From: Monoplex corrugatus | Lineage: Eukaryota; Mollusca; Gastropoda; Littorinimorpha; Ranellidae | Direction: 5' to 3' | Assembly (NCBI GenBank): GCA_030674185.1 | Contig: JAPXFY010000022.1 | Span: forward strand, 599,035-663,034 | DNA length: 64,000 nucleotides | In this document: in pieces, positions 40,681-51,299 of the stretch | Layout: each line of letters opens with the position of its first letter | Numbering within the stretch: position 1 is the first letter of the stretch | The notes under the pieces: generated by a model | The model's input: only the letters and a program-made list of their open reading frames with translations | What the model was told of the DNA's origin: nothing | The model's database searches: none | Program-made: the position numbers and the translations under genes

Positions 40681-41313
40681 GTGTTGGGGTGTTACCTGTA
40701 ATGTGCTGTGTTGCCTGATGTCTGCCATCTGTGTCATCAATGTGTTGGTGTCGGTGCAAGCCGCTTGTGGAGTGTGGTGTGCTGTGTTGCCTGATGTCTG
40801 CCATCTGTGTCATCAATGTGTTGGTGTCGGTGCAAGCCGCTTGTGGAGTGTGGTGTGCTGTGTTGCCTGATGTCTGCCATCTGTGTCATCAATGTGTTGG
40901 TGTCGGTGCAAGCCGCTTGTGGAGTGTGGTGTGCTGTGTTGCCTGATGTCTGCCATCTGTGTCATCAAGGTGTTGGTGTCGGTGCAAGCCGCTTGTGGAG
41001 TGTGGTGTGCTGTGTTGCCTGATGTCTGCCATCTGTGTCATCAATGTGTTGGTGTCGGTGCAAGCCGCTTGTGGAGTGTGGTGTGCTGTGTTGCCTGATG
41101 TCTGCCATCTGTGTCATCAATGTGTTGGTGTTGGTGCAAGCCGCTTGTGGAGTGTGGTGTGCTGTGTTGCCTGATGTCTGCCATCTGTGTCATCAATGTG
41201 TTGGTGTTGGTGCAAGCCGCTTGTGGAGTGTGGTGTGCTGTGTTGCCTGATGTCTGCCATCTGTGTCATCAATGTGTTGGTGTTGGTGCAAGCCGCTTGT
41301 GGAGTGTGGTCAG
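40681..41313. repeat. 76-bp satellite, near-identical units
   Basis: About eight units of GTGTGCTGTGTTGCCTGATG, TCTGCCATCTGTGTCATCAA, TGTGTTGGTGTCGGTGCAAG, CCGCTTGTGGAGTGTG, with almost no variation (GTCGGTG to GTTGGTG in the last three; one AAGG). The homogeneity suggests recent expansion. Because 76 is not a multiple of three, the frames shift and no long protein is encoded. Confidence 0.97.
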
Positions 41314-41409
41314 AAAGGATCATTACTATCTTCTGTGTCAGGTGGAGATGAAAGTGTGTTGAATGGTGATGTCATTGTTGTCTGTATTGTTGTGTCAGTT
41401 CGAATATCA

Positions 41410-42017
41410 TATGTAAATATCTGGGAATGGTCATCTCACCAGACGGCAGATGCACATCAGAAATAGCCAGCAGAATTGGCCAAACCAAAACAGCATTTAA
41501 GAAGATGAAAAGCATTATTACCAACGAACGCTTATCAATTAATATCAGGAAGAGAGTTCTTGAATGTTATATAGAACCAATACTGTTATACGGTTGTGAG
41601 GCGTGGACAGTCAACACGCAAAGCCAAACAAGACTGAGGCAGCCAAGATGTGGTTTCTAAGAAGAATGTTGAGAGTTCCACGGACAGTAAACAAAACAAA
41701 CGAGGCAGTCTTGATGGAGGCAGACACAAGAAGATCATTCATAAGGAAGATAAGGAAAAGACAAGCAACATTTTTAGGCCATTTTATGAGGAAAGGGGAA
41801 TTAAAGTACCTGGTCACAACAGGAAAGCTGGAGGGAAAGAGGATACCAGGTAGACCTAGGGAGAAGATATTGGACGCAATTGCAGGGTGGCTGAGGACAG
41901 AGAGGGTGGAAGATGTGCTTGTGGCGACAAGGGATAGATGCATATGGAGGGCCATGATCGCCAGCGCTGTGCGGCAGGGCACATGATGATGATGATGGTG
42001 ATGATGATGATGATGTA
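41410..42017 (+). mobile_element. RTE-like LINE, copy C (3' fragment)
   Basis: 5'-truncated copy covering the C-terminal domain: GRCTSEIASRIGQTKTAFKK, RKRVLECYIEPILLYGCEAW, then a frameshift near 41640 and RRSFIRKIRKRQATFLGHFM to a stop near 41986. It ends in the family's (GAT)n/(GGTGAT)n tail. It matches 13440-14020 (plus) and 21385-21960 (minus) closely. Confidence 0.88.
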
Positions 42018-42941
42018 AAGGAGCTGACACATCCATACAGTTGACGAGAAGTGTTTGAAGTTGTGTGGTCAGACTTGTCAGTGTGGAACGGATAGAGTGC
42101 TGCATGATGTGAAATGTAGGTCACTGCAAGTTTCCCAGTTTTTACTTATCAGGCGTTGGAAGCAAAGGTCAAGAAAGCCATAATTGCCTTTTCCTGACTA
42201 TGGGTTTTTTGTCATTTTTGCTTCGGCAATTCCAAAAGATATCATTCACACAGTACAACTCTTATCAAATACTTTGGATCATCAAGTTTCACAATTTTTG
42301 TAGAAGACATCATATGCAAAGTGGCAGTCAGTTCAGTGCGGAGTGTCAATTGGCCGTCCATTTTAAGAGTTTAAATATGAATTAGCAACAGGCTTCATTG
42401 TTTGTTTTAAGAGCTTGAATTTGACGGCCTTGCTCTTTACTTTATTCACTATTTTATCATTCAGGAAAGTACTGATGTTACTGACGTTTGTTAACGCCTT
42501 ATTGGTATAGGCCTACTTATCTGCAGCAGTACATTTTGTTGAAAACAGCATATACAGCAATATCTACAAAATCTAAAGCTTAACATTTCAAGAAAATGCT
42601 TCAGAAGATTATGAATATAATACATAATGACAGGTAAAAGGTTACGATAAAGTTATAAATGCACTTTTTGAAAATGCCTGGCTGCACTTTTGGAAAATTC
42701 CTTGCTACAGTTTGGCCTCCCTATCTCGACCCGCGTTTGGTTTCGTCTGCTTTCAGTGGATGGTGATACATGTTTCTGCACCCCCAACAAATTGTTTGCA
42801 GCCATTTCATCATTTCGGTAGACAGTCCTGTTTCAGTCTAATGTCCACTAAAGATAATAACTTTGTAACTCATTCTGTATGAACAACTTGGTGATGCTTG
42901 TAGACTGGAAGGACTGTACATGAAGTATCAAGAGGAAGATA
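42018..42941. other. Unique sequence, no gene seen
   Basis: AT-rich, about 0.9 kb, without recognised repeats or supported exons. Confidence 0.5.
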
Positions 42942-42945
42942 TTAA

Positions 42946-43109
42946 CCCTTTCACTTCCGCACCCTGTCTGTCAGCATCCTGCATTGTCAACCATGCAAGC
43001 AAAGCAAAAACTTTTTTTTTTTGACTTCCTCACCCTATTTGCCTGCTTCCTGCAGGAGTCGAAAGGTTAAGTTTTTGCAGTTGGTGGATAGGGTATGGGA
43101 GTCATAGGG
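42946..43109. mobile_element. piggyBac-type MITE, 164 bp
   Basis: Flanked by TTAA at 42942-42945 and 43110-43113. Left end CCCTTTCACTTCCGCACCCT; right end, on the opposite strand, CCCTATGACTCCCATACCCT. The inner segments GCAGGAGTCGAAAGG and GTTGGTGGATAGGG match other members. There is no coding capacity. Confidence 0.8.
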
Positions 43110-43341
43110 TTAATTTTTGTACAGTTATGCACGTAGGCTGACCACAGGTGACATTAGATACATAGGCCTATAACTGATCCAGTTTGTGCTCTTCTACTTT
43201 AACCCTTCTTGTGGAGACTTCACACATGTGGCACCTGGAATGCACCAGGCCAACACTGGGAAGCAAATGTTAGGATGTGTGGGCTGAAAAACACCTAATT
43301 CATACCAATACAACTAAGTACACTTACTGATGACGCGTTAA

Positions 43342-43487
43342 CCCTTTGACTCCCGCACCCTATCCACCAACTGCCAAAACTTAACCCTTTGACTCCCTCA
43401 ACCTATCCACCAGCTTCCTGGATAAGGTGAGAGAGGGTTAAGGTTTTGCTTTGCTAGCATAGTGGACAGAGTGTGGGAGTCAAAGGG
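43342..43487. mobile_element. piggyBac-type MITE, 146 bp
   Basis: Best-preserved member: TTAA at 43338-43341 and 43488-43491, left end CCCTTTGACTCCCGCACCCT, right end (complement) CCCTTTGACTCCCACACTCT. An inner second head (TTAACCCTTTGACTCCCTCA) suggests nesting or an internal duplication. Confidence 0.85.
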
Positions 43488-43603
43488 TTAACAGACATTT
43501 CGTCTTCTGCAAGTGGACAAGGTGAGCAAACGTTGATCACATATGACAGTAATATCGCTTCCACAATTATCACAACCAATATTTTTACACTGTTCAGACT
43601 TGA

Positions 43604-43788
43604 CCCTTTCACTCCCGCACCATATCCACCAGCCGCAAAAAGTGTGAAAGGGTTCAGGTTTTTGCTATGCTGGTGGATAGGATGAGTGAGTTAAAGAGTT
43701 AAGTTCCGAACAAACATTTTTATTTCGTTCATACTGTTAAGTTCCAAATCAACCTTATCTTGGTGGATAGGGTGCTAGAGTCAAAGGG
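43604..43788. mobile_element. piggyBac-type MITE, 185 bp, rearranged
   Basis: Left end CCCTTTCACTCCCGCACCAT next to TTGA; right end GGTGCTAGAGTCAAAGGG followed by TTAA (43789-43792). The interior contains a GTTAAGTTCC...AAC segment in two copies. Confidence 0.7.
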
Positions 43789-43866
43789 TTAATGCTTGAA
43801 ATCACTGCTGGACAAGAAGGTAGGCCTATGTCTTAAGGTTAGACATTTTATGGGATGATGATAATA

Positions 43867-45193
43867 CGAGGGTTGTTCAATTTAAGATGTCACCACCCCC
43901 TTAAAAAACGTACCTCTCATCTCAGCAACTTGAAACTTTTACATCCCCTCGAAGTATTCTCCGTTGGCTAGGATGCAAAGTTCAAGCCTCCTACGCCAAT
44001 TCTCAAGCGCCCTCTGATAGTCGGTTTTAGGCAGACCAGACAACTCTGATCTTACGGCTTTGGCGAGGTCTTGTACCCGGTCAAACTTACGCCCAGCGAG
44101 CTTTTCCTTCAGAACAGGGAACAGCCAGAAGTCGCATGGGGCCAAGTCGGGGCTGTAGGGTGGGTGGTCCAAAACTTGGATCCCTTGCTCGCTCAGGAAG
44201 GTTGTGGTGACCTTCGCCTTATGGGCACTGGCATTGTCATGCAGAAGAAGGGTCCTCTGGGTGCCGACGGTTGGGCGCTGCTCATGGATTTTTCCTACAA
44301 CTTTGGGGAGCACAACTTGGGTATAGTAGGAGGCAGTGATTGTTGATTTCTCAGGCAAAATGTCAATTGCCACAAGGCCTTGCGTGTTGTAAAAAAATAG
44401 AAAACAGTCGCTTGCGACTCTGGAATCCTGGGCGAAGAACAACTGGTCGGTCTCCATCAGGGCCAACCCACATGCGGTTGCAGCGTTTGTTGGGGATGCC
44501 GTAGAATGTGAGCCAACTCTCATCTCCCGTCACTAAGTCACACAGTCGTTTTGGCCCGTTGGGCTCAAACTCATCGAGCAGTTTGCGTGAACATGCCACC
44601 CGCTGCTGCTTCTGATCATCACTTAAGAGATGTGGCACCCATCTTGCAGCCAGTTTTCTCATGTGAAGGTCTTTGTGCAGAATGTTGTTAATGGTGCCAA
44701 TTGAAAGCTCACATGCCTCGCTTAATTCCCGCACAGTCGAATGTGGATCCTCCTCTATCAGTCTTTTCACATATGCAATGTTTTGTTCGTTCCGAGCTGG
44801 TAAAGCTCGCTCTGCACGATTACCCCAATCAGATGGCACTCTACCTGCTCCTAATTGTTTGACCCACCTGCAAACTGTGCGGTAAGACACACAATCCGTT
44901 CCGTAAACAGCTTGCAAATCTGCGTGTATCTTCCTACAATCGTCACCAAGTTGTAGCCTTGTGAAAGTGTAGAAACGAAATTGCTCATTGGTGACGTCCA
45001 TTTTTTTCAGGCTCAGCTATTTGAAAACACATTTGTAATTACGTCATACTCCGAGTTGCGTCATGATGTCAACTTTATTTTCTGCATGCTAATCAGGTAA
45101 ACTTTAAAGTTGTGTTTGGTATAAACATTTTTCTGTGCGTTGCTTCGTTTTCAAACGGCAAGCCTAGTGTCATCTTAAATTGAACAACCCTCG
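43867..45193 (-). mobile_element. mariner DNA transposon, near complete
   Basis: A 1.33-kb element bounded by TA (43865-43866 and 45194-45195). The terminal inverted repeats are identical over at least 23 bp (CGAGGGTTGTTCAATTTAAG plus ATG, then one mismatch). The transposase gene lies on the minus strand with short untranslated flanks. Its TIRs suggest recent mobility, although the gene is frameshifted. Confidence 0.95.
43939..45001 (-). pseudogene. mariner DD34D transposase, one frameshift
   Basis: Starts MDVTNEQFRFYTFTRLQLG at 45001. The N-terminal helix-turn-helix region includes YRTVCRWVKQLGAG and LSEACELSIGTINNILHKDL. The catalytic triad is visible as VTGDESWL (first Asp), LLLHDNASAHKA (second Asp) and YSPDLAPCDFWLFP (third Asp), with 34 residues between the last two, the DD34D mariner signature. 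The reading frame breaks near 44395 at an A7 run (a T7 run on the coding strand), after QSRKRLFSIF and before YNTQGLVAIDILP. Length otherwise matches a normal ~350-residue mariner transposase. The single homopolymer break could be a sequencing error or a real inactivating change. Confidence 0.92.
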
Positions 45194-45195
45194 TA

Positions 45196-45332
45196 ATGGT
45201 GATGATGATGATAAGTATGACATTTATACAGCACCAAGTGTGTGTGTCGAATCAAAGTGCACACTCTCATTCACCAAAGCATTCACTCACAACGACAACA
45301 ACTCCAAGGCACAAAACACACAGAGAAGGAGG
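45196..45332. other. LINE-tail-like and flank sequence
   Basis: GATGATGATGATAAGTATGA, CATTTATACAGCACCAAGTG, TGTGTG resembles a degenerate antisense 3' end of the L2/CR1-type LINE (ATT-like tail, TATATAGCGC-like segment, TG repeat). A similar piece is at 24510. Nothing coding. Confidence 0.45.
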
Positions 45333-48198
45333 GGAGTAGGACAAAAGGTGGACATGTAGAGGGGGAGGACAGGAGGGGAGTAGGACAGGAGAGGAGTAGG
45401 ACAAAAGGTGGACATATAGAGGGGGAGTAGGACAAAAGGTGGACATGTAGAGGGGGAGTAGGACAAAAGGTGGACATGTAGAGGGGGAGGACAGGAGAGG
45501 AGTAGGACAAAAGGTGGACATGTAGAGGGGGAGTAGGACAAAAGGTGGACATGTAGAGGGGGAGTAGGACAAAAGGTGGACATGTAGAGGGGGAGGACAG
45601 GAGGGGAGTAGGACAAAAGGTGGACATATAGAGGGGGAGTAGGACAAAAGGTGGACATGTAGAGGGGGAGGAGAGGAGTAGGACAAAAGGTGGACATGTA
45701 GAGGGGGAGGACAGGAGGGAGTAGGACAAAAGTGGACACAGAGAGGGGGAGGACAGGAGGGGAGTAGGACAAAAGGTGGACATATAGAGGGGGAGGACAG
45801 GAGGGGAGTAGGACAAAAGGTGGACATATAGAGGGGGAGGACAGGAGGGGAGTAGGACAAAAGGTGGACATGTAGAGGGGGAGGACAGGAGGGGAGTAGG
45901 ACAAAAGGTGGACATATAGAGGGGGAGGACAGGAGGGGAGTAGGACAAAAGGTGGACATGTAGAGGGGGAGGACAGGAGGGGAGTAGGACAAAAGGTGGA
46001 CATGTAGAGGGGGAGGACAGGAGGGGAGTAGGACAAAAGGTGGACACAGAGATGGGGAGGACAGGAGGGGAGTAGAACAAAAGGTGGACATGTAGAGGGG
46101 GAGGACAGGAGGGGAGTAGGACAAAAGGTGGACACAGAGAGGGGGAGGACAGGAAGGGGAGTAGGACAAAAGTGGACATATAGAGGAGGAGGACAGGAGG
46201 GGAGTAGGACAAAAGGTGGACATATAGAGTGGGAGGACAGGAGGGGAGTAGGACAAAAGGTGGACATGTAGAGGGGGAGGACAGGAGGGGAGTAGGACAA
46301 AAGGTGGACATGTAGAGGGGGACGACAGGAGGGGAGTAGGACAAAAGGTGGACATGTAGAGGGGGAGGACAGGAGGGGAGTAGGACAAAAGGTGAACATG
46401 TAGAGGGGGAGGACAGGAGGGGAGTAGGACAAAAGGTGAACATGTAGAGGGGGAGGACAGGAGGGGAGTAGGACAAAAGGTGGACATGTAGAGGGGGAGG
46501 ACAGGAGGGGAGTAGGACAAAAGGTGAACATATAGAGGGGGAGGACAGGAGGGGAGTAGGACAAAAGGTGAACATATAGAGGGGGAGGACAGGAGGGGAG
46601 TAGGACAAGGGGGAGGTCAGGAGGGGAGTAGGACAAAAGGTGGGCATATAGAGGGGGAGGACAGGAGGGGAGTAGGACAAAAGGTGAACATATAAGAGGG
46701 GGAGGAAGGAGGGGAGTAGGACAAAAGGTGGACATGTAGAGGGGGAGGGGAGTAGGGCAAAGGTGGATATGTAGAGGGGGAGGACAGGAGGGGAGTAGGA
46801 CAAAAGGTGGACATATAGAGGGGAGGACAGGAGGGGAGTAGGACAAAAGGTGGACATGTAGAGGGGGAGGGGAGTAGGGCAAAAGGTGGATATGTAGAGG
46901 GGGAGGACAGGAGGGGAGTAGGACAAAAGGTGGACATGTAGAGGGGGAGACAGGAGGGGAGTAGGACAAAAGGTGGACATGTAGAGGGGGAGGGGAGGGG
47001 AGAGTAGGAACAAATAGGAGTGGACATGTAGAGGGGAGGACAGGAGGGGAGTAGGACAAAAGGTGGACATGTAGAGGGGGAGGACAGGAGGGGAGTAGGA
47101 CAAAAGGTGGACATGTAGAGGGGAGGGGGGGAGTAGGCAAAAGGTGGACATGTAGAGGGGGAGGACAGGAGGGGAGTAGGACAAAAGGTGGACATGTAGA
47201 AGAGGGGAGGACAGGAGGGGAGTAGGACAAAAGGTGGACATTAGTAGAGGAGGGGTGAGGACAGGAGGGGGAGTAGGACAAAAGGTGGACATATAGAGGG
47301 GGAGGATAGGAGGGGAGTAGGACAAAAGGTGGACATGTAGAGGGGGAGGACAGGAGGGGAGTAGGACAAAAGGTGGACATGTAGAGGGGGAGGACAGGAG
47401 GGGGTAGGACAAAGGTGGACATATTAGAGGGGGAGGACAGGAGGGGAGTAGGACAAAAGGTGGACATGTAGAGAGGGAGGACAGGAGGGGAGTAGGACAA
47501 AAGGTGGACATGTAGAGGGGGAGGACAGGAGGGGAGTAGGACAAAAGGTGGACATGTAGAGGGGGAGGACAGGAGGGGAGTAGGACAAAAGGTGGACATG
47601 TAGAGGGGAGGACAGGAGGGGAGTAGGACAAAAGGTGGACATATAGAGGGGGAGGACAGGAGGGGAGTAGGACAAAAGGTGGACATGTAGAGGGGAGGAC
47701 AGGAGGGGAGTAGGACAAAAGGTGGACATATAGAGGGGGAGGACAGGAGGGGAGTAGGACAAAAGGTGGACATGTAGAGGGGGAGGTCAGGAGGGGAGTA
47801 GGACAAAAGGTGGACATGTAGAGGGGGAGGACAGGAGGGGAGTAGACAAAAGGTGGACATATAGAGGGGGGAGGACAGGAGGGGAGTAGAACAAAAGGTG
47901 GACATGTAGAGAGGGAGGACAGGAGGGGAGTAGAACAAAAGGTGGACATATAGAGAGGGAGGACAGGAGGGGAGTAGAACAAAAGGTGGACATATAGAGG
48001 GGGAGGACAGGAGGGGAGTAGAACAAAAGGTGGACACACACAGAGGGGTGAGGACAGGAGGGGAGTAGAACAAAAGGTGGACACACAGAGGGGGAGGACA
48101 GGAGGGGAGTAGAACAAAAGGTGGACATATAGAGAGGGAGGACAGGAGGGGAGTAGGACAAAAGGTGGACATGTACAGGGGAGGACAGGAGGGGAGTA
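45333..48198. repeat. 44-bp satellite, left block
   Basis: About 66 units with core AGGACAAAAGGTGGACATGT, AGAGGGGGAGGACAGGAGGG, GAGT. Variants are ATATAG, CACAGAG, deletions of the AGGACAGGAGGGG part, and AGAACAAAA in the last 0.4 kb. All three minus-strand frames stay open for hundreds of codons (Pro/Ser/Leu-rich), because 3 x 44 bp gives a stop-free 44-residue cycle. These ORFs are not genes. Confidence 0.97.
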
Positions 48199-50614
48199 GG
48201 ACTGGATCATTTCTCGTGATCACCACAATTCAGCTACTGACAACTGCCTACTTCTTTCTACCCGTCTAACTTCAGCCCTTCCATCTGACCACTGCAATTC
48301 TCTGTTCTCTTGACATTTCTCCTCCTTCCCGTACCACGCGCACAGTGACTCGACGCAATCTCAAATCTATCGACCTCTCCACATTTTCATCTGATGCCTT
48401 CCGCCTCTTTTCTGAAAAGTCACATAACCTTGCCGATGAATTCTATACCACTCTCCACCATCTTCTGGACACTCATGCTCCAGCCACAACCCGTCTTTTA
48501 CCTGACCGCCCCCCTACCCCCTGGCTCACTCATGAGATTGCCTGTGCAAAACGTGCCCGCCGCAGAGCAGAGCGCCGCTGGCGCAAATCCAAACTCACTG
48601 TACATAGGCAACTTTTCCAAGCCTCTAAAACAAAAGTATGCACCCTCATTGCATCTGCAAAAACAAGCTATTTCCAAACCAAAATCCTGAATGCCTCTTC
48701 TTCAAAAGAACTCTTTACAACCATGAATCATCTCCTTGGCACACGAAAAGATTTACCTCTCCCAACAAAACACACAAATGAAGAACTCCCATCTGTATTC
48801 TGCAAGTATTTCATCACCAAAATACAAACTCTTCGTGACAGGCTTGACAGGACACCCTGTCAACCATGCCCACCTGACCCTTCCTTCTCTGGCATACCTC
48901 TTACTACTTTTACCCCAGTCTCACAAGAAGAAATTCTCAACACAATCAGATCCATGTCGTTCAAAACCTGCGAACTGGATCCTCTTCCAGGTTCTCTCTA
49001 CTCCGACTGTCTCCCTACTCTCCTCCCATTCATCACTGACATCATCAACACTTCTCTTCAAGCTGGAACTGTCCCAGATTCTTTCAAGTCTGCTATCGTT
49101 CACCTTCTCCTCAAGAAATACAATTTAGACCCAAATGAACTGAAAAATACCGGCCTATCTCTAATCTCTCTTTCTTGTCAAAACTCATCAAAAAAGTTGT
49201 CCTCAACCAGCTAAACTCTCATCTGTCTGCCAACAATCTCCTCAATCCTTTCCAGTCAGCCTACCGCCAGTGCCATAGCACTGAAACTGCCCTGCTACAC
49301 ATTCTCAACAATCTCCTCCTTGCAACTGATACTGGCAAAGTCTCTCTCCTCACACTCCTTGATCTGTCTGCAGCCTTTGATACCATTGATCATGGTATTC
49401 TCCTTTCTAGACTTCATCATACTTTTGGCATCTCTGACATTGCTCTGTCCTGGTTCACTTCATATCTATCAAACAGAAAACAAACTGTTCTCATTAATGG
49501 CACTTACTCTCAACCTGCATACCTGACCTGTGGTGTTCCACAAGGATCTGTCCTTGGCCCTGTTCTTTTCACTCTTTACACCTCCCCCCTGTCCACCATC
49601 ATCAACTTCCACTCTATAAAACACCACTTCTATGCTGATGACACCCAGCTTCAAGACAGTGACTCACCTGACAATATACAGCGCCTGTTGACTCGCACCA
49701 CTGAGTGTTACTCGGACATTAAGAACTCGATGACATATAATAAACTTCAGCTTAATGACAACAAGACAGAAGCTATCCTCATTGGCACCCGTCAGAAACT
49801 TTCTCAGCTGCCTCCTCTTTCTCTCCCATTATGTAACACATCAGTCCCAATTTCTGATTCAGCTAAAAACCTTGGTGTCTGCATTGACTCTACCCTCTCC
49901 ATGAACAACTTTGTTTCTCAAACTGCCAGATCTTGCTACTATCACCTCCATCGTATAAGCCTGATCAGGAAGTATCTCTTTGTCAAAACAACTGCAAAAC
50001 TCGTTCTCTCTTTCATAATGTCTCGCATTGACTATTGCAATTCACTCCTGTCTGGTCTTCCTGCCTCCACCATTCACATCCTACAGCGCATTCAAAACAA
50101 TGCTGCACGCCTTGTACTCAAAAAGAAAAAAGCTGACCACATATCTCCTCTCCTGGCACAACTTCACTGGCTCCCTGTATCAAAGCGCATACAGTACAAA
50201 CTAGACACCATGTGCTACAAAAGCCTCAATAACGCAGCCCCTGATTACCTGTCAAGCCTACTTGAGATCTATGTTCCCTCACGTACCCTCTGCTCTGCCT
50301 CCGATCCTCTGACTTTTCGCTTTCCACACACTAAGCTCAATACCTATGGTCCACGAGCCTTCTCTGTTTCTGGTCCACTTTCCTGGAACAAACTTCCTCT
50401 CTCAGTCCGTCAGCAACTTACTTTTGTCTCCAAGTCCGCTCTCAAAACTCACCTTTTCTCCTCTATATAAAATCCTGACACTCAATCCCCTCTGCAGCCT
50501 GTCTCCACTCAGAAGGGAATCGCATTGTAATATATAATTGTATATAATATGCTCTCTATAATTTTCCATTGCTTTTATTCTTTCTCCCCATTTATAGCCG
50601 TGTGCGTATGTGTG

Positions 50615-50658
<44 letters not shown>

Positions 50659-50731
50659 TGTGTGTCTGTTTTAGCGCTTAGATTTGATTTTTTCAAGATT
50701 TTGCGCCATATAAATAAAATATTGTATTGTA
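48199..50731 (+). mobile_element. L2/CR1-type LINE, copy 2 (5'-truncated), inserted in the 44-bp satellite
   Basis: Starts at CTGGATCATTTCTCGTGATC, which corresponds to about 5317 in copy 1, and runs through the RT to the 3' UTR with TG/TGCG microsatellite and ATATAAATAAAATATTGTAT tail. The satellite stops at 48198 in GTAGGA and resumes at 50732 with AAAAGGTGGGC, so the LINE split a satellite unit. No clear target-site duplication is visible. Confidence 0.92.
48345..50470 (+). pseudogene. LINE copy 2 reverse transcriptase (one main frameshift)
   Basis: Two overlapping frames. The first, 48345-49214, covers the linker and N-terminal RT (KTCELDPLPGSLYSDCLP, then LDPNELKN). The second, 49175-50470, is an uninterrupted 431-residue stretch holding [67 protein letters not shown] and the C-terminal region ending with a stop at 50468-50470. 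The break is at 49145-49180, at an AAAATAC/AAAATTAT difference from copy 1. The catalytic FYADD (49628-49642) is intact. The endonuclease is missing through 5' truncation, so it cannot mobilise itself. Confidence 0.9.
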
Positions 50732-50930
50732 TAAAAGGTGGGCATGTAGAGGGGGAGGACAGGAGGGGAGTAGGACAAAAGGTTGGGCATGTAGAGGGGG
50801 AGGACAGGAGGGGAGTAGGACAAAAGGTTGGGCATGTAGAGGGGGAGGACAGGAGGGGAGTAGGACAAATGGTGGGCATGTAGAGGGGGAGGACAGGAGG
50901 GGAGTAGGACAAAAGGTTGGGCATACAGAG
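50732..50930. repeat. 44-bp satellite, right block
   Basis: About 4.5 units of the satellite interrupted by LINE copy 2. They carry GGGCATG and GGTTGGGCATG variants not seen in the left block, so the two sides have drifted. Confidence 0.95.
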
Positions 50931-50934
50931 CTGG

Positions 50935-51130
50935 AATTCACTGCTGGACAAAAAAATGTCTTTAAGTTAGACATGAAGGAAGACAGAGCATGTGACTGTC
51001 AAATAGACAAGGGAAGCTCATTCCGGTTGTATAGACCAGACAGAAAAAGAGCGGTGACTAATTGTGGAATATCTGTGGTGAGGAATTTGTGACAACTAGT
51101 CTCAGAAGCAGAACAAAGGGGTCGGGCAGG
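50935..51130 (-). repeat. Possible diverged LINE 3' coding fragment
   Basis: GCTGGAATTCACTGCTGGAC...TTTAAGTTAGACATGAAGG...GGGAAGCTCATTCCGG resembles in arrangement the antisense end of L2/CR1-type ORF2 (compare AGTTTGTTCCAGGAGAGTGG at 56348). Similarity is weak. Confidence 0.35.
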
Positions 51131-51299
51131 GGCGCACATTCAGAGGTGTCCACAGAGACAGTAAGTGTTGCGTTATTGATACACTTGGAATATGTTCGCT
51201 GCACTGTCCTACACCATGGACTTCACAACCAAACTCCACTTCAACACTTATTATGGCGAAAAGAGAGACTACTGGGGTCATCCACACTGCCAATCATAG
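51131..51299. other. Unique sequence, no gene seen
   Basis: Short spacer. CCATGGACTTCACAACC and flanking bases show no domain or splice evidence. Confidence 0.5.

Noticed and set aside
45283..48226. A giant Pro/Ser-rich protein gene on the minus strand
   Set aside because: All three minus frames are open because of the 44-bp unit; no splice sites, promoter or non-repeat coding sequence.
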